Counted from the stretch's first letter, positions 18,112 through 27,662 are shown. The stretch: 64,000 bases of DNA from Nitrospinae bacterium CG11_big_fil_rev_8_21_14_0_20_45_15 (GCA_002787235.1 PCWG01000015.1:1-64000); one strand, 5' to 3'. The notes: generated from the sequence alone by a model not told the origin. Program-made: numbers and translations.

Positions 18112-20295
18112 TCACGACTTTTGAACCAAAAACTCCAGAGTGACCGTTGTCCCTTTACCCAGCTCGCTGTCAATCAAAACAGTCCCATGGTTATTTTCAA
18201 CAAAAGACAGGCACACAGGCAAACCCATCCCCACGCCATAAATATCCTTTTTGGTAGAAAAAAATGGATCAAATAATTTGTCCTGATCTTCTTTTGAAAT
18301 ACCGCAACCTGAATCTGAAAAAATGATCTTCAAGCAGTCAAGGTCTTTTGTATGCAACAAACTTGTTTTTATTTCAATCCACCCGGGGCCCTGTATGGCT
18401 TCTACAGCATTCCTTAGGATGGATAAAAAAGCCTCTTTCATTTCGTGGGCATCCCAATCCATATTAGGAACATTGGGGTCAAAAAATTTTCTTATCTCAA
18501 TCGATCGTGCTTTGATGTCGGGATCCAGCTTGACTAGAATATCCTCAAGCAAAAGATGAGGAGAAATATTCTTGATAGTCACACTCTCCTTTTCCGAATA
18601 AAAGGACAAGGCACTGACAATGTTTCCAATTCGTTTGATTTCATTCTTGATTTTCAACAGAGGTTTCTTCTCCATTTCCTGATCGGTCTTTTTCAAAAGC
18701 ATTTGCACGTGCATGGAAATGATGTTCAAAGGATTCAATACTTCATGAGCAACCCCGTCAGCCAATCGACCGATGCCTGCCAGTTTTTCAACCTGTCGAA
18801 CTTGTTGCTCCGCCAGCTTCAATTGATTTTCTTTCTCTAGCCGTTCAGCAATATCTTTAAACAACACAACCGCACCTTTGATCGTATTGTTCTCCTTTAT
18901 GGGATGGACCAAATACTCAATCGGGATGGGCTTTTGATCTTTTGTCCAGAAAAATTCATTTGAGGCCGAAAATATTTCCCCACTATGCATGATTTTGTTA
19001 ACAGGGCATTGGTCCCAAGGGTACTCATCCCCATCCATTTTTTTGTGATGTACTATTGAGTGCAGGTGTTTCCCCGTCAGTTCCTCACTCGTATACCCCA
19101 GCATCTTAGCCCCTGCCAGGTTGATGAATGTTGTGTTGCCTTCTAAATCCAATCCATAAATACCTTCTCCTGCGGAGTTCAATATCAATTGGTATTGCAA
19201 AGAAAGCTCATGATACTGCAATGCGACCTGCTTTCGTTGGATGATTTCAGCATCCAAACTCTCATACAGGCTGTGCAAATCCGTTTCCAAACTTTTTACA
19301 TATCGACAGTAGAAAAGGAACATAAGACCACCAATAAAAACAAGGATGAGCAACACTCCAGCTTTCAACTGTTTGACCAAATCTACTTCAAGGGAAACAT
19401 TTCTGAAAATAAAGACATTTCCGACCTGCTGGTTTCCCGCATCCATCAAAGCCGTTGTGCCAGCTTGCCATTGGCTTCCATCCCGTTCATCCTCAAACAA
19501 ATACAAGGATTGCTTGCCCTGCGTGTTTGAAACAACGTCACGAAGTCTTTCTAAAAATCTAGGGGAGGACTGACTCGTCACCACAAATGAGTCGAACTCA
19601 TCCCAATTGGCTTCAGTACCCATCATACGAAGCCCTTCGTCCCAGGACTGCTTATTCAGGTGACTTTTAAAGATTGTAAAAACCAGCCCTACATCCAGTA
19701 AACCAGACAATTCAGAAGTCAAGTATTCGATTTCTTTACCCAACTCAATGTAGCCAACGATCTTCCCATCGATTCGCCATGGTTGAACCATACGCAAAGT
19801 GAAGGTACCCAATACGCCCAGTTCTATACCATAGGCAGGTTTCCCGGTCGCCACGGCTTGCTTCAAGGTAAACCGTTCGATGGTATCTCCAAATCGCGGG
19901 GGATTGTGCGCCCGAAGAAAGCAGGTTTGATCTTCACCGATAAAATAAAAATGGGTGATATTGTAATCGGTCTTTATTTTTTCAAAGATCTCTTTTGAAT
20001 GTTCAATCAATTCATTGCGATTCTGAGCCAGGAAAGCTTTTTGTAATCCACTTTTTTCGCCGAAAAAGTGCAGCAATCCACCCAACAATTCTGCGTCCAA
20101 AGATAAGAATTTCTGAAAGTCTTTTTTAAACCTCTCAATATACGAAAAGGTTTCCTTCGCCATATGCTTTTCTAATTCAAGAGCAGAGTAACTTGCCAAT
20201 GAAAAAAACAGCACCGTGACCAATAAAAAGGCGGGAACAATAACAGGCAAGCGAATTTTTTTTACGGAGTGATTTTTGTAGGAGGAAGGATTCAT
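18112..20295 (-). CDS. Membrane sensor histidine kinase with PAS domain
   Basis: Two TM segments; PAS (EGIYGLDLEGNTTFINLAGAKMLGYTSEEL); HisKA GRLADGVAHEVLNPLNIISMHVQML; HATPase FSDSGCGISKEDQDKLFDPFFSTKKDIYGVGMGLPVCLSFVENNHGTVLIDSE. Confidence 0.93.
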   Translation of the reverse strand: MNPSSYKNHSVKKIRLPVIVPAFLLVTVLFFSLASYSALELEKHMAKETFSYIERFKKDFQKFLSLDAELLGGLLHFFGEKSGLQKAFLAQNRNELIEHSKEIFEKIKTDYNITHFYFIGEDQTCFLRAHNPPRFGDTIERFTLKQAVATGKPAYGIELGVLGTFTLRMVQPWRIDGKIVGYIELGKEIEYLTSELSGLLDVGLVFTIFKSHLNKQSWDEGLRMMGTEANWDEFDSFVVTSQSSPRFLERLRDVVSNTQGKQSLYLFEDERDGSQWQAGTTALMDAGNQQVGNVFIFRNVSLEVDLVKQLKAGVLLILVFIGGLMFLFYCRYVKSLETDLHSLYESLDAEIIQRKQVALQYHELSLQYQLILNSAGEGIYGLDLEGNTTFINLAGAKMLGYTSEELTGKHLHSIVHHKKMDGDEYPWDQCPVNKIMHSGEIFSASNEFFWTKDQKPIPIEYLVHPIKENNTIKGAVVLFKDIAERLEKENQLKLAEQQVRQVEKLAGIGRLADGVAHEVLNPLNIISMHVQMLLKKTDQEMEKKPLLKIKNEIKRIGNIVSALSFYSEKESVTIKNISPHLLLEDILVKLDPDIKARSIEIRKFFDPNVPNMDWDAHEMKEAFLSILRNAVEAIQGPGWIEIKTSLLHTKDLDCLKIIFSDSGCGISKEDQDKLFDPFFSTKKDIYGVGMGLPVCLSFVENNHGTVLIDSELGKGTTVTLEFLVQKS

Positions 20296-20523
20296 TTTGA
20301 TTTTTACCCAAGACTTCCTTTTTGCAAACTATTTATAGTTGCATAATCGTTTATCCCTTACAAAAGGTTATCACTAAACTAAAAATTTTGTGTAGTGAAA
20401 ATTTTTGCTTCAAACTAGAATATAAAACAATTCTTTGCCAGCCCCATTGACAAATGATCCAGCAGACCCCAACTTTACTATAGTAGCTGTGTAGAGTATC
20501 AATAGCAGGGAGGGCAGCCTCCC

Positions 20524-20619
20524 AAACGTGCCAGAGTGTACCGTGGAATGGTGCAAACACCTCTAGGTCTCCTCCATGAAGTAAAAATCCATTCCCTCCG
20601 GACACTCTGGTGTTTTATG
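20524..20619 (+). repeat. Diverged repeat, copy A
   Basis: Shares AAACGTGCC, TGTGGAATG-like, TGAAGTA(A/G)AAATCCATT and ACACT(C/T)TGGTGTTTTATG, in order, with copy B at 21077-21161. Confidence 0.75.
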
Positions 20620-20642
20620 TACTCCCTATTTATTGCAACTTG

Positions 20643-20669
20643 GCCCATTCTTGTGGGCTTTTTTTTTTT
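20643..20669 (+). terminator. Rho-independent terminator
   Basis: GCCCAT-TCTT-GTGGGC stem followed by 11 T. Confidence 0.85.
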
Positions 20670-20764
20670 GCAACAACACCTCTCACGTTTCCTGTCTTAA
20701 TCTGCAAAAATAACCCAACCGGAATTTTATGTCATCTATTGGCAAGTGGCTTTTTGCACCCCTC

Positions 20765-20792
20765 TTGACATGTTAATATCTGTGGTTATAAT
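20765..20792 (+). promoter_or_regulatory. Consensus sigma-70-type promoter
   Basis: TTGACA (20765-20770), 16-bp spacer, TATAAT (20787-20792). Confidence 0.7.
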
Positions 20793-20851
20793 TACTCTGA
20801 AAAGTAGTTTACCCAGTCAACCTGCGAGTTCAATAGAAAAGGAGGAAACCA

Positions 20852-20971
20852 ATGGAAAATAGAAAATCAAGTGATAGAAGAGGAAGGGACCGACGCAAGG
20901 GCTTACCCTATTTTGGCGTAGACACACGTAAAAAAAGTCGAAGAGAAACAAGTGATCGTAGAAACCAGTAA
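20852..20971 (+). CDS. 39-aa Arg-rich small protein
   Basis: GGAGGA Shine-Dalgarno at 20841 then ATG; MENRKSSDRRGRDRRKGLPYFGVDTRKKSRRETSDRRNQ*; consensus promoter just upstream. Absent from the ORF track (below length cutoff). Confidence 0.6.
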   Translation: MENRKSSDRRGRDRRKGLPYFGVDTRKKSRRETSDRRNQ

Positions 20972-21076
20972 CCCTGCAAAAGAGATCCACCAGCTAGAAA
21001 CACGCTATATCAGCTCCTTTATTCTGAAAAAACAACAAGTCCGGTCCCCTGAGATAGATATTCTGAAGGCAACCTA

Positions 21077-21161
21077 AAACGTGCCCATTTTACTGTGGAA
21101 TGAGAAACCTGTTCGCCCTGAAGTAGAAATCCATTTCTCACAAACACTTTGGTGTTTTATG
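21077..21161 (+). repeat. Diverged repeat, copy B
   Basis: Same ordered conserved blocks as copy A; can form TGAGAAA/TTTCTCA and GTGCC/GGCAC pairings. Confidence 0.7.
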
Positions 21162-21234
21162 GCACCTTTCGCAACACCCCCCAACATCGCCCCTAATCTT
21201 TGAAAAAGAGACGCTCCAAATATAGAAGAATACG

Positions 21235-21629
21235 GTGAGTCTCATCCATACACACCAAACCGGTAGCATACATTCACTCGTAAAAGGGGCTAGTCATGCA
21301 AGAAGAAGTCAAAAACAGGCGGTCCACAAAAAGGGTTCTCTATTGATTGAAAAAATGGGGAGTATGTGGGGATTGTTACTGAAGGAGATATATCACGAAG
21401 AGTCATTGCTCAAATCAAACAGCCCATTGACGTTCAAGTTGAAGCCATTGTGTCAAAACCCATCATCACCATAGAATCGAATCAGTTGATGGTCACAGCA
21501 TTTTTAACTATGGAACAATATGGGATACGCCATATCGCAGTCAGCGAAAACAAAAAAATCATTGGTATGCTTTCTATCAGGGATTTCTCCAAATATTATA
21601 TCAGGAAGTTCAGCAAGCGTACAAAATAA
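21235..21629 (+). pseudogene. Frameshifted CBS-domain protein remnant
   Basis: Frame 1 gives ...KKGSLLIEK then loses homology; frame 3 resumes VGIVTEGDISRRVIAQIKQPIDVQVEAIVSKPIITIESNQLMVTAFLTMEQYGIRHIAVSENKKIIGMLSIRDF. Adding one A in the 21350-21355 A-run restores GSLLIEKNGEYVGIVTEGDISRRV. Confidence 0.75.
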
Positions 21630-21669
21630 GCCGTTGAATACAATAGATTCCTTCGAAGCACGAGAGATA

Positions 21670-22971
21670 TCAGTTCGATTTGATCGCATGCGCTATCGGT
21701 ATTTCGTCAATGCGTGTTGTGTAGGCCGGCGTTTTTCTTTCGGCTTTGGGTTGCCATTTCTTTTGCAATCCCTCGCCCGTGAATTTGATCGTCCCCGCTC
21801 CCATCATGCCGTTGATCCTGTCGATGGCCTGCATGAGCAATGCGGAATGAACCTGTAGTTCTACGTCTTCAAACAATTCCTTTTGTTGTGTGCCTGCAGG
21901 CGACAACTCATTGAGCATGACACCTGCTTTTTTGTAGGCAAATCCCGGTCGATAAATTCGTTTTAATCCTGCGAGTGCGGCTCCTGTCAACAAGCGCGTG
22001 TCACTGCTGGGCTGGGATAATGGCACCAACAGTCCGCTATTGTACTGCGGTTCTCTTTCCTTGAATCGATTGGTCTCGATGAAAACATAAACCAATGCCG
22101 CGACTGATTTTTGATGACGTAACTTTTCAGCCGCCCGGGTGCTGTAAGTGATGACCGCCTGACTGAGATCGCTCAATGAGAATATCGGCGCACCAAAAGA
22201 CCGTGAGCACATCAACTGTTCTTTCGGCGGCGCAATTTCTTCCAGAGAGATACAAGACTCCCCGTTCAATTCTCTAACGGTTCGTTCCATGACCACTGAG
22301 AATTGTTTGCGTAAAACTTTAGGTGAGGATTTTTTAAGATCGAAGACCGTGTGGATGCCCCATTCCGCAAGTCGCTTTTCGGTTCGACTTCCCACACCCC
22401 ACACCTCGCCCACCGCTATTTCTGAAAACAATCTGTCCAAAACCTCTGGTGGCATCACATTCAAATCGCACACACCCTCAAAAGCCAGTCGTTTTTTTGC
22501 CAAATGATTGGCAAGCTTCGCCAGTGTCTTGGAAGCCCCAATGCCCACGCAAACCGGTAACCCGACAAACTGTTTGATCGTCGCCCGCATACGCTGGCCA
22601 TAATCGCTGAGGTTCAAATGCTGAAAACCGGTGAGTTCCAGAAAGCATTCGTCGATTGAGTAGACTTCCTGGTTGGGACTGAAATGGGAGAGGATCTTCA
22701 TCACCCGATTCGACATATCTGCATAGAGCGTGTAATTGCTGGAAAGGGCGATGAGGTTGTGGCGTTTGGCCCATTCCTGAATTTTAAACCAGGGGACTCC
22801 CATTTTGATGCCGAGGTCTTTCACCTCTTGCGAGCGTGCGATGACACAACCATCGTTATTGGAAAGCACCGCAACCGGTTTTCCCTGTAACGCCGGATTG
22901 AAAACCCGCTCGCAGGAGACATAAAAATTATTACAGTCCACCAGTGCAATGCTACGTCGGGTCATGGCCAC
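21670..22971 (-). CDS. umuC: Y-family DNA polymerase V subunit UmuC
   Basis: ALVDCNNFYVSCERVFNPALQGKPVAVLSNNDGCVIARSQEVKDLGIKMGVPWFK, YSIDECFLELTGF; overlaps umuD. Confidence 0.95.
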   Translation of the reverse strand: MAMTRRSIALVDCNNFYVSCERVFNPALQGKPVAVLSNNDGCVIARSQEVKDLGIKMGVPWFKIQEWAKRHNLIALSSNYTLYADMSNRVMKILSHFSPNQEVYSIDECFLELTGFQHLNLSDYGQRMRATIKQFVGLPVCVGIGASKTLAKLANHLAKKRLAFEGVCDLNVMPPEVLDRLFSEIAVGEVWGVGSRTEKRLAEWGIHTVFDLKKSSPKVLRKQFSVVMERTVRELNGESCISLEEIAPPKEQLMCSRSFGAPIFSLSDLSQAVITYSTRAAEKLRHQKSVAALVYVFIETNRFKEREPQYNSGLLVPLSQPSSDTRLLTGAALAGLKRIYRPGFAYKKAGVMLNELSPAGTQQKELFEDVELQVHSALLMQAIDRINGMMGAGTIKFTGEGLQKKWQPKAERKTPAYTTRIDEIPIAHAIKSN

Positions 22972-23384
22972 AGCTTATGAATTGCCCAGCGCACCACTCC
23001 CCAGATTTCCAGATCGCCTTCGGGATCGATGAGAATATCGTTGTAGGCCGGATTACCCGCCTTCAAAACCGGATGCCCCTCACAAAAAGCGAACTGTTTG
23101 ACCGTAAATTCGCCGTCAATCGCCGCAATCACGATATTGCCAACCACAACCGGCAAAGAGCGGTCGACAACCAGTAAATCACCGTCAAGAATTCCACATT
23201 GAACCATAGAATCGCCTCGAACCCTTAAAAAGAAGGTCGCCTCTTTGTGTTGAATGAGGTGTTCGTTCAAGTCGATCCGGCTCTCAATGTAATCATCTGC
23301 AGGAGAGGGGAAACCCGCTGAAACGCGGGCCCCAAATACGGGAAACAAGGTTTGTTGAACATCAGACATAGGCACTCTTTTCAT
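22962..23384 (-). CDS. umuD: UmuD/LexA-type S24 peptidase
   Basis: VSAGFPSPADDYIESRIDLNEHLIQHKEATFFLRVRGDSMVQCGILDGDLLVVDRS...VIAAIDGEFTVKQ: Ser/Lys dyad and Ala-Gly cleavage-site-like context. Confidence 0.95.
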   Translation of the reverse strand: MKRVPMSDVQQTLFPVFGARVSAGFPSPADDYIESRIDLNEHLIQHKEATFFLRVRGDSMVQCGILDGDLLVVDRSLPVVVGNIVIAAIDGEFTVKQFAFCEGHPVLKAGNPAYNDILIDPEGDLEIWGVVRWAIHKLWP

Positions 23385-23513
23385 TGTTCAGAATAGACTG
23401 ATTGTCATCGATTTCTCGAGCAGAGTCAACAAATTTTCGCTTTTTATTCGCTATTATTTACCGAATGATCTTGCAGGTTTTGCTGAGGGGGGATTCGAAG
23501 CGGTTTCTCTCGG

Positions 23514-26036
23514 TCAAACAGGGTCAATCGTTACTATAGAAACCGTTTCCAGTATTTTGGTGATGGCTTCCATATCGTACTTGTTCGCAAAATACCTCAG
23601 ACATTTAACAAATTCCTTTGGCATCCCATCCGTTAAATCCATCTCCGCGATACATTTTTCGAGTTCCGTAATATTGTATAGCTCGGCAGAGTTTTTCAAT
23701 TTCAAGTACAGATCTTCCCGTATCGAAACCTCAGAAAAGTTCATTTCACCTACAGGGTCTGATTCATCAGCAATGTTCTCTACCTCATAAACGAATTCAA
23801 CATCGAGCAGATCGTTGAGACAACGAAATATGTCTTCGTCCTTGAAAGGTTTGGAAATATACTCGTCACAACCCAATTCCAAATAATGCTCACGTCGGCG
23901 ATCAAAGGCCGATGCGGTGATCGCTACAATTTTAATCCGTTCATTCCCAAATTTTTCCCGGATTGATTTGATCGCCTCTTTGCCATCCATGACGGGCATT
24001 CGCATGTCCATGAAAACAATATCGGGTTGATGTTCGATAGTTTTTTCCACGCCCTCTTTTCCATTGTCTGCAGTGATGACTTGAACGCAGATATCAACCA
24101 GTAATTTCGATAGCACATCACGGTTTTCTTTGACATCATCCACCACCAACGCTTTGACTGCGTAGCCCGGTGCCAAATGAAGAACTTTTTCAGTTTTCTG
24201 ACTTTGATTTTTTATCCCCTCTTTTGCCGGAGGCAGGCTAAGAATAAAATGAAAATGCGCTCCCTCATTAGCACCCGATTCTAAAAACAAATCAGAACCC
24301 ATGAGCTCAAGGAATTTTTTGGAAATAGCCAGTCCCAACCCCGTCCCCCCTTTCCTTGCGCCCTCCTCTTCCTGTTGAAAAGCATCAAACACCTTCTGGT
24401 GGGATTCAATGGGAATACCAGGCCCGGAATCCTTAATATCAAATCGATATTGATCATTTCCAAGAAAGACGACTGAAAATGAAATCTCCCCGGAATCCGT
24501 GAACTTGATCGCATTTCCAAGAAGATTGACTAAAACCTGATGAATTTTTGTTTCATCTCCCCGCACCAGAACCGGATCGGAGAATCCTTTCACAAGCCAG
24601 CGCAATTGCTTTTGTTGACAACGCAGGTCGAACAAAGCAGAAAGGTTCGAAATCAATTCATTGAGATCAAAATCGCAGGCATGGAGTTCCATTTTTCCGG
24701 CTTCGATTTTGGAAATGTCCAAAATTTCGTTGATCATTTTCAGGAGATTCTTGCCACTGGAATCGATGGTTCGTATGGCTTCTCGAGTATCCTCATCCAA
24801 ATTCTTTTTCCGGAGCAATATCTGCGAATAACCCAGGACAGCGTTCATAGGCGTACGGATCTCATGACTCATATTCGCAAGAAATACAGATTTAGCCCTG
24901 TTGGCTTTTTCAGCCTCTTCTTTAGCCACTTCCAGCTCTTTGGTACGCTCAAGCATATCCTGAACAGCTTGCCTTCTCGTAGTAAACGCACCGTTAACGA
25001 CAGCAAAACATAAAAAACTGAATATCCCACCCAATGCCAGAATATAGGTTGGCTGATGCTCATCCATTGATACTTCAAAGTCAGAGAGAGAATTAAAATC
25101 AAGCGTCCACAAATGACCGTAAAGGTTCACCCCTCTCGCTTCCGTAAACATAGGCACATTGCCCAAACCATTCCCCTCGGTGCCTTTGAATAAAACACGA
25201 TAGGAATCATACATCATGGTAGATTCATTCATTTTTTCCCCATCGTACAAATAAAAACCAATGTCTGACGTTTTGGGACCAAGAATTCCAGACATGAGAT
25301 CATTGACGCGAAAAGGGCTGTACACAAAGCCTTCAAGAGCCTTGCGTCTCTGCGCGACAGTTTCTATCGGCATATTTTTTTTATACAGAGGGAGGTAAAC
25401 GAGAAATCCACTTTGCACATCGTCATCAATTTCCTGCACAAGAATAACTTTTCCCGAAATGGTTGTGTCCCCCGTGTCTCTCGCCTCTTCCATTGCTTGC
25501 CGGCGCGTGCTTTCCGAAAACATGTCGTATCCAAAAGCCTGTCGGTTACGAGGAGTAAACGGTTCCAGATAAAGAACAGGAGTATATTCTTCTCGATCGC
25601 CCTCTGGTTTGATTTGATAGTCTGAAAAACCTTCGGCTTGAATTTGTCGGATATGTGCCTCTTTATTTTCAGGAGTTACCCTGAGGGCAAATCCAATTCC
25701 TTGAATTCCGGGAAATCTTTCATCAATTTGTAAATTTTCAACATAAGTTTTCCACTCAACTCGACTCACCTGGGTCGAAGCTTTGAACAAACCGATGCCC
25801 CCGCGCAACACCTGCTCATAAGTTTTCATCCTCTCATTCAGAGCCGAAGTGATCTCCTCCACTCTGAATGAAAATCGTGCCTGAGCATCCCTGTAGACCG
25901 CATTCCGGGTAGAATTCCAAAAGAAAATTGTAAGGAGAAGGTTGAAAATCAGTATGAACCATGCAAATTTTTCACGATGCATTTGCCATAAAGAAACCTG
26001 TCTGCCTATGATTTTTTCTTTAAGAAATTCTTCCAT
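23514..26036 (-). CDS. CHASE1-domain hybrid sensor histidine kinase with receiver domain
   Basis: CHASE1-like ectodomain flanked by TMs; HisKA KSVFLANMSHEIRTPMNAVLGYSQILL; HATPase DSGPGIPIESHQKVFDAFQQEEEGARKGGTGLGLAISKK; REC DIVFMDMRMPVMDGKEAI. Confidence 0.93.
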   Translation of the reverse strand: MEEFLKEKIIGRQVSLWQMHREKFAWFILIFNLLLTIFFWNSTRNAVYRDAQARFSFRVEEITSALNERMKTYEQVLRGGIGLFKASTQVSRVEWKTYVENLQIDERFPGIQGIGFALRVTPENKEAHIRQIQAEGFSDYQIKPEGDREEYTPVLYLEPFTPRNRQAFGYDMFSESTRRQAMEEARDTGDTTISGKVILVQEIDDDVQSGFLVYLPLYKKNMPIETVAQRRKALEGFVYSPFRVNDLMSGILGPKTSDIGFYLYDGEKMNESTMMYDSYRVLFKGTEGNGLGNVPMFTEARGVNLYGHLWTLDFNSLSDFEVSMDEHQPTYILALGGIFSFLCFAVVNGAFTTRRQAVQDMLERTKELEVAKEEAEKANRAKSVFLANMSHEIRTPMNAVLGYSQILLRKKNLDEDTREAIRTIDSSGKNLLKMINEILDISKIEAGKMELHACDFDLNELISNLSALFDLRCQQKQLRWLVKGFSDPVLVRGDETKIHQVLVNLLGNAIKFTDSGEISFSVVFLGNDQYRFDIKDSGPGIPIESHQKVFDAFQQEEEGARKGGTGLGLAISKKFLELMGSDLFLESGANEGAHFHFILSLPPAKEGIKNQSQKTEKVLHLAPGYAVKALVVDDVKENRDVLSKLLVDICVQVITADNGKEGVEKTIEHQPDIVFMDMRMPVMDGKEAIKSIREKFGNERIKIVAITASAFDRRREHYLELGCDEYISKPFKDEDIFRCLNDLLDVEFVYEVENIADESDPVGEMNFSEVSIREDLYLKLKNSAELYNITELEKCIAEMDLTDGMPKEFVKCLRYFANKYDMEAITKILETVSIVTIDPV

Positions 26037-26314
26037 AATCGATTCAGATCAAAATTTAAATTTCATCCCTCAAGCCAATACTTCAAAAATTTTTGAATTA
26101 AGGGCCGTCGACCTCAAAGCCTTTGTCGCGCTAATTCCAAGGGCCAGTATACCGTATTGTTAGATATCCAATAGATGAGATAGAAAATATTTTTGAAATT
26201 TAATAGCAAACACGAATGAAAGTAAGACAATTATTTTTTTTTAAATGATAAAATAAGACAGGGATACTTGGGCAAATGGCAAACAAAAACCAATACTACC
26301 TAAATGGAGGCTCT

Positions 26315-26530
26315 ATGTTTATCAAGTCCTACGACGACGAGTGGACCACTTTCGTAAACCTGAATAACTGTACCGGAATTATTGTGATGGAAAAAATAGA
26401 TGGGATGCCTGGGAAATGGCTTGTCCGCTTCCAAACCACGGGAGGAACCAACTACGACTCAACGGTATTTGGATCAAGAGAAGATGCTCAAAAATGGCTC
26501 AACGAAATTCTAAAGCAGTCTGGCGGGTGA
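26315..26530 (+). CDS. Small hypothetical protein
   Basis: GGAGG ribosome-binding site before ATG (MFIKSYDDEWTTFVNLNNCTGIIVMEK...); track ORF starts at 26276. Confidence 0.6.
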   Translation: MFIKSYDDEWTTFVNLNNCTGIIVMEKIDGMPGKWLVRFQTTGGTNYDSTVFGSREDAQKWLNEILKQSGG

Positions 26531-26660
26531 TACCAGCCCAGAAAATCATGCGCTGACCCGGTGCAACACAAGCAACCTGGCTGGCGTTCTCCCTGACCTA
26601 TTCTACAAAATTATTCTTTAGAAAGAACGGTGCTAAGGGCAAAACCTGCTTCCCACAAAA

Positions 26661-26698
26661 AGCCCACTTCCCATTACACGGGGCAAGTGGGTTCTTTT
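26661..26698 (+). terminator. Intrinsic terminator
   Basis: AGCCCACTT(CCC).../(GGG)..AAGTGGGTT stem followed by CTTTT. Confidence 0.7.
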
Positions 26699-26745
26699 GC
26701 GTTAGGCGATGATGAAGTTTGTGAGCCAAGTGTCCAGTCCGAAGT

Positions 26746-26952
26746 CTACCCCCTCACAAACCACGGTAGCAGAATCAGGAGTGTCCCGATCAGGGCCATT
26801 AGATAGGGATCGGACACGAGATAAGGGAAAGCGCACAGGCCGATGCCTGCAAATCCAGCAATGGCATTTTGCTGTTTCTTGCCGTAGATGAAGTACCCCA
26901 CACCTATGGAACCAAAGAAGACCGAAAATAAAAATTCCGTCATAGTATCCAA
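26746..26952 (-). CDS. Small membrane protein, 68 aa
   Basis: MDTMTEFLFSVFFGSIGVGYFIYGKKQQNAIAGFAGIGLCAFPYLVSDPYLMALIGTLLILLPWFVRG; two hydrophobic segments. Confidence 0.65.
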   Translation of the reverse strand: MDTMTEFLFSVFFGSIGVGYFIYGKKQQNAIAGFAGIGLCAFPYLVSDPYLMALIGTLLILLPWFVRG

Positions 26953-27167
26953 TCGTAAAGGGAATATTTTTACAACTTTGGAAACACGTTAGGCCTGTTC
27001 GGCAGGACAATCAACTCTTTTGTGAGAAGTCAAAACACAAGAATTCTCGCAATCCCATTTAAGCCCGGAAACCACAGGAAACGGAGGCCGGTTTTTGCGC
27101 CCGATTGACAATATCCGAGAACTGAAATACTATAGCAGTAATTCCTAAAATATTTCAGAGGCTTCCC

Positions 27168-27662
27168 ATGAAAAAACTGGCCCTGTTCATTTTGATACTT
27201 TGTATCTTCCCTGCCGTTGCCTTTGCTCATAGTGGAGGCCTCGACTCAAACGGGGGCCATTTCAACAGGCGTACGGGAACGTATCATTGCCATAGGGCAA
27301 AATGCGTCATGCCGGAATCAAGCAACACCTCTACCGATGCTCCCCAAGAGTACGAAGAACCCCAAAATAATACAACGGTCATGGAATTCAGCCGCAAGAA
27401 TCGGAAGCATTCGATCGACACCGACCGCAACTGTCAAAAGACACGCAATGAAACATTGATTCATGATTCTAAAACACCTGTAAAGAAAACAGAGAAGGAC
27501 TGCAAAGTTGAATCTGAGGAATAGATTGACTCCTTTACAGGCAAACACTCAACCCGTTCTGGAGAAATGGACATCGACCACATTGTTCCTTTTGGTCATG
27601 CGTTTGAGGTTGGAGCGGTAACTTGGATCAAGAAACAAAAAACGGTATCACTCTCAAGATGA
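27168..27662 (+). pseudogene. YHYH-domain/HNH nuclease-like gene interrupted by an in-frame TAG
   Basis: Signal peptide, HSGGLDSNGGHFNRRTGTYHCHRAKC, then ...DCKVESEE*IDSFTGKHSTRSGEMDIDHIVPFGHAFEVGAVTWIKKQ; TAG at 27522-27524, same frame continues into an HNH core. Confidence 0.65.

Larger units (their letters stand above)
20500..20669 (+). ncRNA. Candidate structured small RNA (no family assigned)
   Basis: Nested pairings CCAGAGTGT(20531-20539)/ACACTCTGG(20602-20610) and GGAATGG(20545-20551)/CCATTCC(20589-20595), followed by an intrinsic terminator; a diverged copy lies 550 bp downstream; no ORF of note. Confidence 0.45.

Noticed and set aside
23385-23470. Possible LexA/SOS box upstream of umuD
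   Set aside because: No convincing palindromic operator could be identified by eye and the LexA motif of this lineage is unknown to me.
26700-26991. Two GTTAGGC heptamers ~290 bp apart bracketing a small ORF, suggesting an integron attC cassette
   Set aside because: No matching RYYYAAC partner sites or attC-type palindromes at suitable spacing were found on either strand, and a 7-mer of this kind is expected several times by chance in 64 kb.
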